From contig NC_072897.1 of the NCBI RefSeq assembly GCF_027943255.1, positions 56,320,406 to 56,384,405 on the forward strand: a stretch of 64,000 bases of DNA, given 5' to 3'. Positions 21,446-32,097 of this stretch are shown here, in pieces. This DNA is from Anastrepha obliqua (lineage: Eukaryota > Arthropoda > Insecta > Diptera > Tephritidae). The notes beneath the pieces are model-generated. The model worked only from the letters and a program-made list of their open reading frames with translations. It ran no database searches and was not told the origin of the DNA. Positions within the stretch are counted from its first letter, which is position 1, and the number at the start of each line of letters is the position of its first letter. Both the position numbers and the translations under genes were made by a program.

Positions 21446-22146
21446 GATAAACAAAAACTTTTTGTACTTTAAGGTGCTCGAGCTAACGAGCACGGGATTT
21501 CACGTTTTACCTTTTGTGGTTCAAATTTTATTTTGGTGAATAGCAAAATTTCACAGTTATATATATCTTTATTGATTACTGTTTGTTTTAAGCCTTATGT
21601 GGAACATTGGTAGGGGTTTTTTTGTAGATCTGTGCTTTATGTTGCAAACATTCACAACTTTGTGGCCTAGATCTTCAAATGCTGCACGGATGTCATCCTC
21701 GGATTTTGAAGGATACATTCCCTTAATCATAACATTAAAACTTCTATCTTGCATTAATTTATAAGTGCGAAAACCGGTATTCCTTTCAGGATGAGCTTTA
21801 GTTATGTTAGAGTACATTTCGGCCGTCATAGATTGAATTTTGATTTCATTTGCATTCATAATTTTAAGTACAAAATTGCGTTTAGCTATTTTAAAGAGTG
21901 GTTGAATGTTACTCAATCCCGAAACAAAAAGTGGTGGAGGTCTAGGCCTTTGTGAGTTTGTGGTGTTTCATTTGAAATTTCCTCTTCATCCAATAATGCC
22001 AAGCGGTTGAAATTATTTGTGGGCGGCGTAGAAAGCCAGTAGCTATAAAATTTTGATTGTTTTGTTTTGTAATTTGAAATATTACCTGGACTATTTCTTC
22101 CTCGCTTTAATACTTTACTCTTTTATTTGGGCTGAGAGCACTGCAT
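21446..22146 (-). pseudogene. Jockey ORF1 (gag-like), N-terminal two thirds
   Basis: From an ATG at 22146 the frames read KRGRNSPGNISNYKTKQSKF and FNRLALLDEEEISNETPQT. After a shift comes the main block (21569-21916) with FRTYKLMQDRSFNVMIKGMY, DDIRAAFEDLGHKVVNVCNI and KPLPMFHIRLKTNSNQ. It then runs on as ILLFTKIKFEPQKVKREIP to about 21450. This is the pre-zinc-finger (PRE_C2HC) region of Jockey-type ORF1, an RNA-binding protein. The zinc knuckles that should follow are absent, replaced by the LOA/mariner block. Stops interrupt it. Confidence 0.8.
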
Positions 22147-22149
22147 TGT

Positions 22150-23830
22150 ATAATGAGGCACCAGTCGGAATTCGCCAAAGATTGCAGAGCCGCAAGAAAA
22201 AGACGTCATTAAATGTTATACAAATATTATGAATAATATACGTACTACCTATTCTATTTACAACAAAACATAAATCGGTTTACTCTGTGGGTAGAAGAGG
22301 GGATTTTATTAAAAATCCGTTACGATGCAGTTAAATTGCCGTAATCCTTATAAGGTAGTGCTAGCCACCTTGTTAAGGGATAAGCAGAGTCACCCAAAAT
22401 GAAGGAGTCTGGAAACAAATTTTGCGGTTCCGATTGCACCTTACGAAATAGGTTTGATCTTCGCAGGACACTGCTTTAATGTAGTAATCCAGGCTCACCG
22501 CCTTTTATGTCAGTAGATCTTTTTTCAGCATCTAGTACTGCTTTAAGGGAGAAGTCTACTGTGACAAGGGAAAAACAGGCTTATTTTCCGGATTTTATTT
22601 CTAACAAAATATTGCTCGTACATAAAATCTATTTAAACTCTTATCTTTATTATATATTTAAGTTTTTGAAAAAAAATTTTAAGTCAAAATATTCACCGCT
22701 GTGGCACTTCTGCAAGCGCAGGTCCGTTTTTCTATACGGTGTACACGATATCTCGAGTTCTGATAAATGAATCAGCTTAAAAATTTAATTATATATTCTC
22801 TGTAATAGTGTCTCTCGTCTGACATAGGATTTTTTTGATATCGTTATTTGTTAAATTGTTATAAACAAGAGTAACATCAATTTTAGGCAAAAAAAAAGAA
22901 AAAAATTTCAAGAATTTTTTTTTCAACGCCAAAATTTTTTATCGACATAATCCTACGTCAGACGAGAGTCAATACTATGTATATGATAACAATATTTTGT
23001 TTTTTTGTTTTAGATCACCGAAACGTAAGATTTCATGTACACCGTTTAGGCACCTAAGAAAAGCGGACCTGCGCTTGCAGAAGTGCCACAGCGGCCATTT
23101 TGAATATTTTGACTTAAAATTTTTTTTTCAAAAACTTAAATATATAATAAAGATAAGAGTTTAAATAGATTTTATGTACGAGCAATATTTTGTTAGAAAT
23201 AAAATCCGGAAAATAAGCCTGTTTTTTCCCTTGTCACAGTAGACTTCCCCCTTAAGCACTAAGCTGCAGCTGTGTTTCCGATTAAAATAGTTGTCTTTAT
23301 TATTTTGGGGAGCTTTAATGCAAATATGCGTGCCATCAATGACTCCAATAAAACCCGGTATCCCACTCCTTTGTTGAAACTTCCTCCTCCTATCCGCTAC
23401 TTCTGTACCTTGTAGTCAGCTGGATGAAGAGTCCAAAGTGGAGCGTGAAGGTATGGTGTCCAATACCGTCAATACACCTTCAGTTTCTAGCATTAGCACT
23501 TCTTTACTTGCAAAGTATTGTGCAACTTTAAACGTTTTTTAAATGACATGTTTGCGTTAGTAGTGTAAATAATATGTAAATTCCTAAAGTTTTGTGTAAT
23601 TTCCTTGATCATATAAGTTCTTACTTTGTTAGTGCCTATAAGCAACTCATTAAGTGCTTCCAACCAAATACCATTTTTGGCAGCACTTTGCTAGCGCTAT
23701 CAACGTATTTATACCAGTTACTTCATCCATTGGCAACTTGCTAGCTCTTGGCGAAAGGAAGAGGCCTATGATGAAAAAATGATACCGATTGACAACCAAA
23801 TTCGAACGCTTATAGTGTGTTTACGTGGAC
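22150..23830 (-). mobile_element. PIF/Harbinger transposase pseudogene, split by a TTAA MITE
   Basis: Outside the MITE, minus-strand frames give RRKFQQRSGIPGFIGVIDGT then HICIKAPQNNKDNYFNRKHS (first catalytic aspartate of the Harbinger DDE domain, 23280-23400). On the other side of the MITE comes LFPDSFILGDSAYPL-like sequence with YKDYGNLTAS (second aspartate, 22290-22440). The final glutamate region is not recognisable. The upstream sequence to about 23830 has helix-rich N-terminal strings such as YFASKEVLMLETEGVLTVLD. Multiple shifts and stops make it dead. No terminal repeats are clear. Confidence 0.75.
22543..23255. mobile_element. TTAA-flanked MITE 1 with long terminal inverted repeats (~713 bp)
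   Basis: Both ends carry TTAA followed inward by GGG(A/G)GAAGTCTACTGTGACA. The inverted repeats continue for about 200 bp (ACAGGCTTATTTTCCGGATT, GCTCGTACATAAAATC and TGCAAGCGCAGGTCCG are mirrored). No coding capacity is seen. It sits in the Harbinger transposase at a TTAA site, so TTAA is the target duplication, as for piggyBac-type elements. It is a non-autonomous element needing a transposase in trans. Confidence 0.85.
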
Positions 23831-25423
23831 GATTTACAAAGAACCAGGTTTTCAGATAACTATAAATTTAAGCGTTTTTTCCTATGTAAGAACCATTTCA
23901 AGTTGTAGCTCATCTTCCTGTTATTTTCCGGAATTTGTACGTTGTTCAAATCACTAAATACTATTTACATTTGTAAATTGTAAAATTTGTCCATACTTCA
24001 GCATTTGTCATGCAGCAAAGAAAGAAAAAGGGTTATAAATACAATACATAGGAAGGTAGGAAATAATTAAAACATAGGTATTAACATATTAAAATAACAT
24101 CTGTAGCTTGCCCACAGCGTTAACATTATTTCACAAAGAACGAATCGTTACGAATTTTCTTACGGTAAAATTCAAACAAATCTCTTACAATAATCTTCTG
24201 AGTTCGATCACTTGACTGTCAAATAATAGTCACACATAAATGGCAACACACTTGCCCTACTCTATTTCACACTTTACTCAAAATGTACACGCTCACTTTA
24301 ATACTGAACCACTCTATTACTTTTCGTTTATTTGCTTACAATTTCAATTCAAAACTGAAAAACCTGGCAGCTCGTACCTTCTGCTGAGTTCTGTTGTTAT
24401 AGAAGCTAGCTTAACCCACGATGGAAAGAATAATGAGATGGCGCCTATCGTGGTCCCGTTACTTTGCGCTCAGCGAATTTGACAACTAGTTACGTGATTT
24501 TAGCTCCAGTATGGCCAGATTACCACTTTCGTAACTTGATTTAGCTTTTTTTTTTTTGTTATTTAGTCTCGGAGTTTTAGTTCTTTCTTCATGACATTTT
24601 TCTAGCTGTTCTTATTAAAATGTCATGTTTATAATTTTGTAAAATATACATTTTTGAATAATTATTTAAATAATTCACTCAGTTTTATTTAGCTTTACTT
24701 TTTTTAACATCTGGTGGCATTGCTCGCGATTGCACGTGTTGTTGGTGTTCTTCTGCTTTCGCCAGTCAAATCTCTCTCTCGCTACTGCAGTGTTGCCTAG
24801 CTTTGGATATAAAAACGCACTAAAATGCCCATTCAAAGAAAATAACCCAACAAATTTTTATTGAATCACTTAAAGAACTTTGTATGCGTGACAAATTGTC
24901 TTAAAAATGTGCGTTTTTTTAAATAAATGTGTTATGCTTATGTAAAATTTAATTGATGAGGTTTTTTTGTTAAGCGAGACTCTTTTGTTAAGGGAACGAC
25001 TTTTTTGCTATTTTTGAAGTTATGTAATATATAATAACTAGATAAGGTACTCTTTTTGTAAAAATGTCAGTATGGTTTCTTTTTTATTTTCTTGTTTATT
25101 TTTACAATGAATATAACTCTTAATGTCCTATGTCTCACTAAGGATTGATGACCGGAAGAAACGATTACACCTCTATGGTTTTAATTCGCATTCAATAAAT
25201 TCAAAGGCTTTTTAAAATGTGTAAAAAGGTTTTCAATCTTAAGAAGAGTTGAAAGAGGGGCATTTAATATTTTTGCATAACCTTAAATGGAGCCAAAAAT
25301 TAAATTTGCACTTTCAAATTATTAAATTTTATAAGGGTAAAAAAATTTTCATTAGCACTAAAATCTTCTCAGAGTGACGTTTTTAACCTTTTTTTTGTTT
25401 AATAATATAGTTTGTTTTTTAAC
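23831..25423. other. AT-rich non-coding stretch
   Basis: I see no gene or complete element. A ~45-bp string (CTGGCAGCTCGT..., GTTCTGTTGTTATAG) near 24365-24410 recurs near 33435-33480, so part of this is dispersed repeat. Poly-T/A runs and short spurious frames make up the rest. Confidence 0.5.
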
Positions 25424-26159
25424 TTAAGGGGGGAAGCTGGTCTAGAATTTTGAAAAAATCGAAAAATTTTTTTTTGTCTTAAAAGGTGCTTTAGGGTCTT
25501 AGAAATAATATACCAAATGAGGTATGCCAGCAAAAATGTCTAAATGCCCAAATTTTTCATTCGACGGCAGTGCCTCGCAGGTATGCCCCGAACGCTATTT
25601 ACAACTTTAAACGCGTTTTTCTCGAAATCACTTTTTTTAAACTGGCCGAAGACATAACTCGAACAAATCTTTACCGATTGCTACGAAATTTTGACAATAC
25701 ATTCGAAATACCTTTCTCCGGAGACGTACGTAGGATTTTTTATTTATATTACATAGTTTTTTTTTTAATCAACAATTTTATGTCGTTCTTTATAGTGAAA
25801 ATTGTAACTTTTTGTTCAAACGTGCACCATTTCGCGAAAAACAAAATATCGAAAAAATCCTACGTACGTCTCTTTCTGTTGTTATATAGAAACTAAAAAA
25901 AATTTATTTTTTGATCCAGGACAAAAATTAAGGAGTTTACGTCTTCGGCAATGGACCCACTAGAAAAAAAGGCGCCTTAGGAGAACTGCTGGACAGCGGC
26001 CATTTTGAAATTAATTCAGACGAAAAATTTTGTATTTGTACCATGAAAGCTATATTATTAAACCTATTTCACAGATTTTCGATTGATTCCTTTGTTGAGT
26101 TAAAATAAATTCATAAAATATGCCCATTTTTTGCGCTCTAGACCAGCTTCCCCCCTTAA
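25424..26159. mobile_element. TTAA-flanked MITE 2 (~736 bp)
   Basis: The left end is TTAAGGGGGGAAGCTGGTCT and the right end is its inverse (AGACCAGCTTCCCCCCTTAA), giving perfect ~22-bp termini with TTAA on both sides. The interior shares CAGCGGCCATTTTGAA with MITE 1 but is otherwise different. The short frame inside (about 25570-25896) shows no protein similarity. The TTAA target and G-rich ends place it with MITE 1 and MITE 3. Confidence 0.88.
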
Positions 26160-26594
26160 AGTTTCGGTAGCTTTAAATTAAAAAAAAAGAAACAAACACG
26201 AAACTTAAAAATTTTTGCATTTTCGGTATAAAAAAGCACTAAATTTATTGCGAAGAGCAAATGGTTGGCAATACTGCACAACTCAGCAAACGTGACGTCA
26301 CTTACGCTCTGATGGGCGCAATCTTCTTTCTATCATTCTTGAACTTAACCCCGTCTTTGTGCCCATTTACAAACGGAAACATTTGGAGTGGAAACATTTT
26401 GTTCCATGGTGAGGGACGGCCGCGGAAGGGAGAAGGCAATTTGTCTCCTGCAGAGAACGTCTCCTGTACTGGCGATACGCTTTGTGCTTCTTATTTGTAT
26501 TTCTTATCTTATCTTCTTCTGGGTGACACACGTACTTGCTTCGTGACTCACATACTTGTTGTCGGCTTTTGCATGATGAAAATCCAAAATTTTA

Positions 26595-26885
26595 GATATT
26601 ACAGCCGCTGGTGACGCTCAAGCATGCATGTCCAGCAGGCTTAAATGTGTGCGTGTTGGGTGACACTCGTACTTGCTTCGTGTCACACATACTTGTTGTC
26701 GGCTTTTGCATAATGAAAATCAAAAATTTTAGATATTAGCGTCAAGCACCCGACACGCACACACATAAGCTGCAGAACAAGCATGCTTGAGCCGCACCAG
26801 GAGCTATTAGCGTCATGCACCCGACACGCACACATATAATCTGCTGGACATGCATGTTGAGCGTCTGTAGCAGCTATTACTATCT
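26595..26885. repeat. Foldback (inverted) repeat, non-coding
   Basis: The string GACGCTCAAGCATGCATGTCC near 26614 (GTCCAGCAGGCTTAAATGTG, TGCGTGTTGGGTG) is mirrored near 26815-26870 (GCACCCGACACGCACACATA, CTGCTGGACATGCATG). A third, partial copy (CACCCGACACGCACACACAT, AAGCATGCTTGAG) lies between them. A second direct duplication (GTACTTGCTTCGTG, TACTTGTTGTCGGCTTTTGC) occurs at about 26532 and 26670. Such nested inverted blocks suggest a decayed foldback or MITE-type element. Flanking DNA at 26160-26594 and 26886-27243 shows nothing recognisable. Confidence 0.6.
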
Positions 26886-27243
26886 GCTGCTTATTGTGAC
26901 TTCCAGTTTTTATCCACTCCTAAAAAAATACAAAATAAGTTGAACATTATTAGTTGTAATAGATAAATGAATTTATAGACATCGTCAAATAGCAAAATAC
27001 TTTATTGTTTACAGTTTGTCGGTCACAATTTCTACATAGGTAGATTTTGATGTGTGCACACTCTCCACATATGTATACATATATGTATTTTTTTTGCATG
27101 TCTTACAAATATTTGTAGTCTGATTATTATTACAATATTCCATTTGGAATCATTTGCGTACAGAAACCGTGACACTTGTAGTTGGAAAATCATATTCGTG
27201 TAGTTTTTGCCGTGAAGTCTGAAATTTTGAAGCAAGTTTTTTT

Positions 27244-27540
27244 ACTAATCTAAATACGTTTCCACGACAGTCGGTTCTACGTTACCGAAACGACCCGGAT
27301 TTATATCCGGCCAAGGACTGTCACTCCAGCAGCATTGACCGTATATAAGTATGTGGAATGTTTATGCTGCTATAACAACAACAACAACTAATCTAAATAC
27401 GTGCCTCCGACAGTCGGTTCTACGTTACCGGAACGACTTAGATTTACTATATATCCAGTCAAGGGCTGTCACTCCAGCAGCACTCCTCGTACATGTATGT
27501 GGACTGTTTTTGCTGCTACAACAAGCAAAAACAACAACTA
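27244..27540. repeat. ~145-bp tandem repeat ending in (CAA)n, two units
   Basis: Units begin ACTAATCTAAATACG at 27244 and 27388, with a third start at 27538. Each has GACAGTCGGTTCTACGTTAC, CTGTCACTCCAGCAGCA and a tail of TGCTGCTA(T/C)AACAACAACA. The stretch GGTTCTACGTTACC is only loosely like a Pol III B box. The structure suggests a short SINE-like or tailed element that was duplicated head to tail. No coding capacity is seen. Confidence 0.65.
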
Positions 27541-28290
27541 ATCTAAACAGATAGTGTATGAGAACGTGAAATATTTTCTCCTGTTGTGCTTTTGTATAAT
27601 ATATTTAGCTGTTTATTCTGGCTATACTCGTATTATAAAACGATACAGTTTCAGGTAATTTCTTAGCAGCTTTATCAATTTTGATGTGCTTATGCTTTGT
27701 ACTTAGTATAAGGACTTTTTTATTTGATTTGCTTTTATAAACGGTTAGTGTGAATCTATTGGATTTGTACAACAATGTTGACAAACGTGGAAGTTTTCGA
27801 AAATTTCCTTTTGTTTGCACGTATTGTTCCAAGCAACGAAGTATTTTTCGATTTTAATTTTAACGCCAAGGAAATACTTTGGTACACGTTTCAAGAAGTT
27901 TCATTACGACAAACTCGCTTAGGAGGTTGGTGCATCTCGAGACGCGACTTTTTCTAAATACGGTTAGCCATTTTGGCTGGAATTTACAATAATGTCTATT
28001 GGGCATTTTTTGGCAAACTGTAATGTCTTTATTAATGAAACTTGGTGGAGACGTTAGTGAGGTGTTAAGGAACACTCTTCATAACTCCAAATTATTCGGG
28101 AAATAAAAATTTCGTAATTATTTGCCTTCAAAATGCTCTCGGGAACTTAACTATAATTTGCCACAGTACACTAATATATATATTTTTTAACACTCCACTA
28201 AAGTTCACCAAACATACACTCACACGCGTGTTTTTACTTATTTTTATCCTTATATTCTAATTATTTTTATTAAAATTCACCCCTATTATG
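27541..28290. other. Non-coding stretch before the second Harbinger element
   Basis: No convincing gene is present. Several 60-75 codon frames exist on both strands (27605-28075), but none has recognisable motifs. Confidence 0.5.
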
Positions 28291-28526
28291 TTATCCGTGG
28301 GACGGCTGCGGCGGGAGTTATACTCGCATACGTCGGTAATCGGTATTAGTGTATACGATCGATAGAGCAGTGTGCGGATCGATAATGAAGTATCCGGATC
28401 GGTAATGTGGTGGACGGATCGAATACAATAGTGGCATCATTGAGAAGGTATTCGATTCGCGTTTCAAACAAATTTATTCGTTTTTCATTCACAGTTATTT
28501 GTGTAGCGGATAAGAATAAAATAACG

Positions 28527-29526
28527 ATGGAGAGCAATAAAATGTAAGAATAAGCGCTTTATGTTTTTTTATTTAAAACAATTAGTGGAAAATTTCAAAA
28601 TTTATCTTATTTATAGGAAGCGTACAACCACCAGGGAGCAATTTAAATGCTTAATATCGCATATGAAAGAGTATCCTGACATCGCGAAAAATTTTACTAA
28701 AAGTGTTCCTAATGAGGTAGAACTTTTTTGGGAAAACGTGCGGGAAGAATTAAATTCATTGGGACCTCCATCGAAAAGTATTGCAGAATGGAAAAAGGTT
28801 TGTTGTAACTTCAAAAGTTTTTTGAAAATATACTTAATTGCGTTTTAAATGCAGGTATGGTCAGACTTTAAATCTGCAGTGAAGAAGAAGCTGGCGCATA
28901 ATAAAAGAGAACAGCAATCAACTGGTGGGGGGAAAATAAGGAGCTACCCTTATCGTTGTTGGAAGAAGATGTCGCTGCACTCGTTGGCTTAAACGAATGT
29001 GTTGGTGGAATTCAAAACACGAAGCAGTTTGGGGCTCCTCGGAGAACTATGCAAAGAAATGAGGACGCAATCGACGTAACCCCATCCACATCAAAGAGAA
29101 CTCGTGAGGAAAATATTTCACAAAATTTTGTCGATTTTATCGAAGCTACATTTGATGTTGAAGATATAGAAAATGCGCCGAGTAGTGCGAATCTACCTCA
29201 AAAAAAAAAAAAAAAACAGGACGGATCAGCTCGATTTGCTAGATAAGCAAATAAGTATTCAACAAAGTTTATGCTCGAAAGTGACAAAAGGTATTGATGC
29301 CCAAGAAGGACATTTCAAAAATGTTAATGAGGGCTTGAGATAGTTAACCAAATCGGTTGAGCGACTGGGCGACTACCAGAAAAAAACTAACGAAATCATG
29401 AAAGATTTTCTCGAAGTAGCAAAAAGGCACAACCAAGCTATGGAGAAAAATGCTGTTGAAAAGCTGAAAGTGAAGAAAGAGCTATTAGGCTTGGAGCTTG
29501 GAGGAATAGATAAACAGTTGGGTCTG
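28527..29526 (+). pseudogene. Harbinger H2 Myb/SANT-like DNA-binding protein gene, frameshifted
   Basis: Exons are 28527-28543 (17 nt), 28617-28797 and 28855 onward, with GT..AG introns and matching phases. The protein begins MESNKMKRTTTREQF and has a trihelix (Myb_DNA-bind_5-like) domain: FKCLISHMKEYPDIAKNF, VELFWENVREELNSL, SIAEWKKVWSDFKSAVKKKL. The frame slips near 28926-28940 (a G run) and again in the A run at 29202-29217. A C-terminal coiled-coil-like stretch (NEIMKDFLEVAKRHNQAMEK) ends at 29526. In Harbinger elements this partner protein brings the transposase to DNA and the nucleus. Confidence 0.78.
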
Positions 29527-29671
29527 TAATAACTGATAAAATGACTGAATACTAGCTTTCTTATTGGATAACATTTTTTCGTAACTAGTTTTTAGCACAT
29601 ACCATGGAGGTTTTTTAATTTAATTTTTAAGAAATATATATGAATATGAATTAAGATGAATGTAGTTATTA

Positions 29672-30973
29672 TTACAAAAAGCTGCGTAACATCTCATTGC
29701 GAATTTGAGTAGCCTCAGTTGTGTACCGTTGGGTTTGTATAGGTTCGCCTACATATTCATCACTTTCTTCAACCCCATCTAAATATTCGTCGGAAATCTT
29801 GTAATGAATGCGGATGTTATGAAGTGCAGCTGCGACGTTGACAATTTGCGCCACTTTTTCTGGAGCATAGTGTAGTTGGCGAGCAGAGAGCAAACATCGA
29901 CACCAATTCTTCCAGACCCCTATTGTCCTTTCAACAATGTTGCGGCCCTTGCTATGGCTTTTATTAAACCGACTTTCTGGCGTATTTGCTCGAGTGTTAC
30001 GAAAGGGTGTTATCAACCAGGGTAAAAGTGGATATCCGGAGTCTCCTATGTAAAATATTGCGAAGTAAACTATATTATTTTTTTTATTATTTGGTGTATA
30101 TTTACCCAACAATCTCGTGCTTCTTTCTCCACTTTCATACAAGGCTTGAAAATAAGTCGAAGCATCACTATTTTCCCAAACAAAAGAATCGCGGCTTGCA
30201 CCTGCGTACCTACTGTTTACATACTTTATTCGCTGATTATGGTCACATATCTTAAGCCGCACAATAGATTAGTGAACTAATTTAGTCTGACTTTAACAAT
30301 TAACTTACTATCATTGCATTTATACTATAATATCCTTTTCTATTATATTAAAGGTGCGCATTCTCTCCAGTGGGTTTTAAAATTTTTATATGGGTACCGT
30401 CTACACACATAATTATTCCCGGAATGGTCGTTTTTTCAAAAAAATATTTTTTGGCCTCTAGCTTTTCACTGTCCGTCGTTTTGATTTACTTTTATTCGTC
30501 ATGACTAGGCTTATCCAGGACATAATGTAGCCTCTAAGATATTTAAAACATCTGAAAGTACTGTAGAAATTGTTGACTGCGCCATTCCTATGTTAAAATC
30601 TTGTCCAGTACCATTTTGATAGCCCCCTTCGGCTAAAAACCTTAAGCATGCTTCAAGCTTAAGCTTTGGTTATATCGACCATGACCTTCGAACGGGAGCA
30701 TTTTTCAATATGTTCAAAATATATTCAAAGGCTGCTTTATTAAACCGAAACTGTTTTAAAACCCTTCAAAAGGAGCTCACATTATCGTAACTCTACGTAC
30801 ATATACCGCAACGAAAAGTTTACACATCATCAGGCAACCGGAGTACATCATCAGCAGTATCCCTAACTTCTTGGCGGCTTCGCCTTAAATTACCTCTTGT
30901 ATTTTCACCAAAATCCAGGTAAAAGAATATAGTATCCATATTTTGCGCTAAACAAAAATTTATTTGTGCTTTG
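29672..30973 (-). pseudogene. Harbinger H2 transposase, degenerate
   Basis: The first coding exon starts at about 30938 (MDTIFFYLDFGENTRGNLRR). Stops and shifts then interrupt a helix-turn-helix region (FNIGMAQSTISTVLSDVLNI) and the first aspartate motif near 30390 (VDGTHIKILKPTGENA-like, in broken frame). The best-preserved part (29672-30262) has CDHNQRIKYVNSRYAGASRD, then an intron splitting LLGK from GDSGYPLLPWLITPF (second aspartate). KGRNIVERTIGVWKNWCRCL carries the catalytic glutamate, and DEYLDGVEESDEYVGEP the acidic tail. The C-terminal half is intact and the N-terminal half is dead. Confidence 0.8.
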
Positions 30974-31352
30974 AAAATTTAAACAGCTGATTGTGTTGAT
31001 AACAAAGTTTACGGATTGTAATGCAGTGCATTCGTCGGTGTTCGTAATACAGTTTAAAGAAAAAGTGAGTCGAGTGCGGATCGAGTGAACTCCCGCCGTA
31101 GTTCATCCGTCATTTAACATAATCACCATGATTAAATGCAAATGCATTTGTCTATACAATCACTTTTCAATTTTAAACGCGAATAAGAAGAAGATTGGAA
31201 TGACAACAGTATGGTGTTTCCGGATGCCTGCAAATGAAAACAAAAATTAAGTATTTGAGTTTTGTGTTAATGATGGGGATGGGCGTTATTGTGCCTCCTT
31301 ACCACATACACGCATATGACGTTTTAATTTTGGGTTCAATGGCTTTAACTTG

Positions 31353-31693
31353 GAAAGGAGTTCTATGCAAAAATACTGTGGATTGCGTAGCCGGAGTTGG
31401 ACTGGTGAGGGTTATCTTTTTAAAGCGCGGCCGAAGGCCGCCCACGCGAAAATTAGTTCTATGCAAAAATACTGTGGATTGCGTAGCCGGAGTTGGACTG
31501 GTGAGAGTTATTTTTTTAAAGCGCGGCCGAAGGCCGCCCACGCGAAAACGAGTTCTACGCAAAAATACTGTGGATTGCGTAGCCGGAGTTGGATTGGTGA
31601 GGTTTATTTTTTTAAAGCGCGGCCGAAGGCCGCCCACGCAAAAAGGAGTTCTACGCAAAAATACTGAAGGCCGCCCACGCGAAAAGAAGTTCT
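31353..31693. repeat. 96-bp minisatellite, three full units plus a shortened one
   Basis: TTCTATGCAAAAATACTGTGG starts units at 31361, 31457, 31553 and 31649, exactly 96 bp apart. A final unit begins at 31690 after only 41 bp. Each unit contains GCGGCCGAAGGCCGC, a perfect hairpin, followed by CCACGCGAAAA. Because 96 is divisible by three and no stop falls in several frames, long repetitive frames appear on both strands. They are a by-product of the repeat, not a gene. The GC-rich core contrasts with the AT-rich surroundings. Flanks at 31118-31352 and 31694-32097 show nothing else. Confidence 0.9.
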
Positions 31694-32097
31694 ATGCATG
31701 AGGACCCGTTTGTAAAACTGATCGAAGCAATACAATACACTTATAAACCGTAATTTTTGGCTTTTAATTACTTTATTATTTTTTGTGATACGCTTAATAT
31801 CATTGTTTTTGAGTTTAAATAAGTTGTATGTTTTTATTTTAAAAAATGTTTTTCAATTTTCAAAAAATACTGCAGTTTTACAATGAGCCTTCCACTGAAA
31901 ATCCGTACATACTAGCTTCGTTATATTATATATCAGGTGTATGGCAACACCAAGTTTTCGTTAAATTACAGAACTTTAACATTAAATTACTTAAAAATTA
32001 AAAGCCTCCGGCAGGTGCGGTTTTCAGTTTTAAGATGGAGATACACCCCTCTATCCCCCCTTTTAACCCTTTTTTTTAAAGCGATGGACATTATATA

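Larger units (their letters stand above)
5711..22146 (-). mobile_element. Single Jockey LINE dispersed over 16 kb by nested insertions
   Basis: Four minus-strand segments read in order as one Jockey-type LINE. These are ORF1 (21446-22146), the ORF1 end plus EN start (19228-19790), the EN/RT linker and RT (13601-14648), and the RT C-terminus, 3' UTR and A tail (5711-6191; the A9 tail is T9 on the plus strand at 5712-5720). The copia insertion between segments two and three has a perfect GTAAT duplication. The SINE/gypsy block between segments three and four is flanked by the 10-bp duplication GTTTAAGTAT. Removing that block restores the conserved RT string LLYKSILKPISTYAIQIWG. Part of EN (C-terminal half) is missing, so a deletion preceded the copia insertion. 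Confidence 0.8.
28295..31114. mobile_element. PIF/Harbinger element H2 with Myb-like and transposase genes, both broken
   Basis: A Myb/SANT-like gene (plus strand) and a transposase gene (minus strand) converge, the two-gene layout of Harbinger elements. The outer ends are imperfect inverted repeats sharing CGGCGGGAGTT. Both are preceded by TTA on their own strand (28292-28294 and 31115-31117), which fits the TWA target preference of this superfamily. Both genes carry frame shifts or stops. The layout, including a 17-nt first coding exon in the Myb-like gene, is the same as in the intact element H3 at 47964. Confidence 0.78.

Noticed and set aside
25570..25896. 108-codon frame inside MITE 2
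   Set aside because: Poly-Phe/Tyr low-complexity translation of T-rich MITE DNA.
26261..26614. 117-codon plus-strand frame
   Set aside because: Composition is mixed hydrophobic with no motif; it overlaps the start of the foldback repeat.
31234..31701. 155-codon open frame (and mirror frames on the other strand) with KRGRRPPTRK repeats
   Set aside because: It is produced by a 96-bp minisatellite whose length is a multiple of three; frames are open on both strands, and there is no domain.
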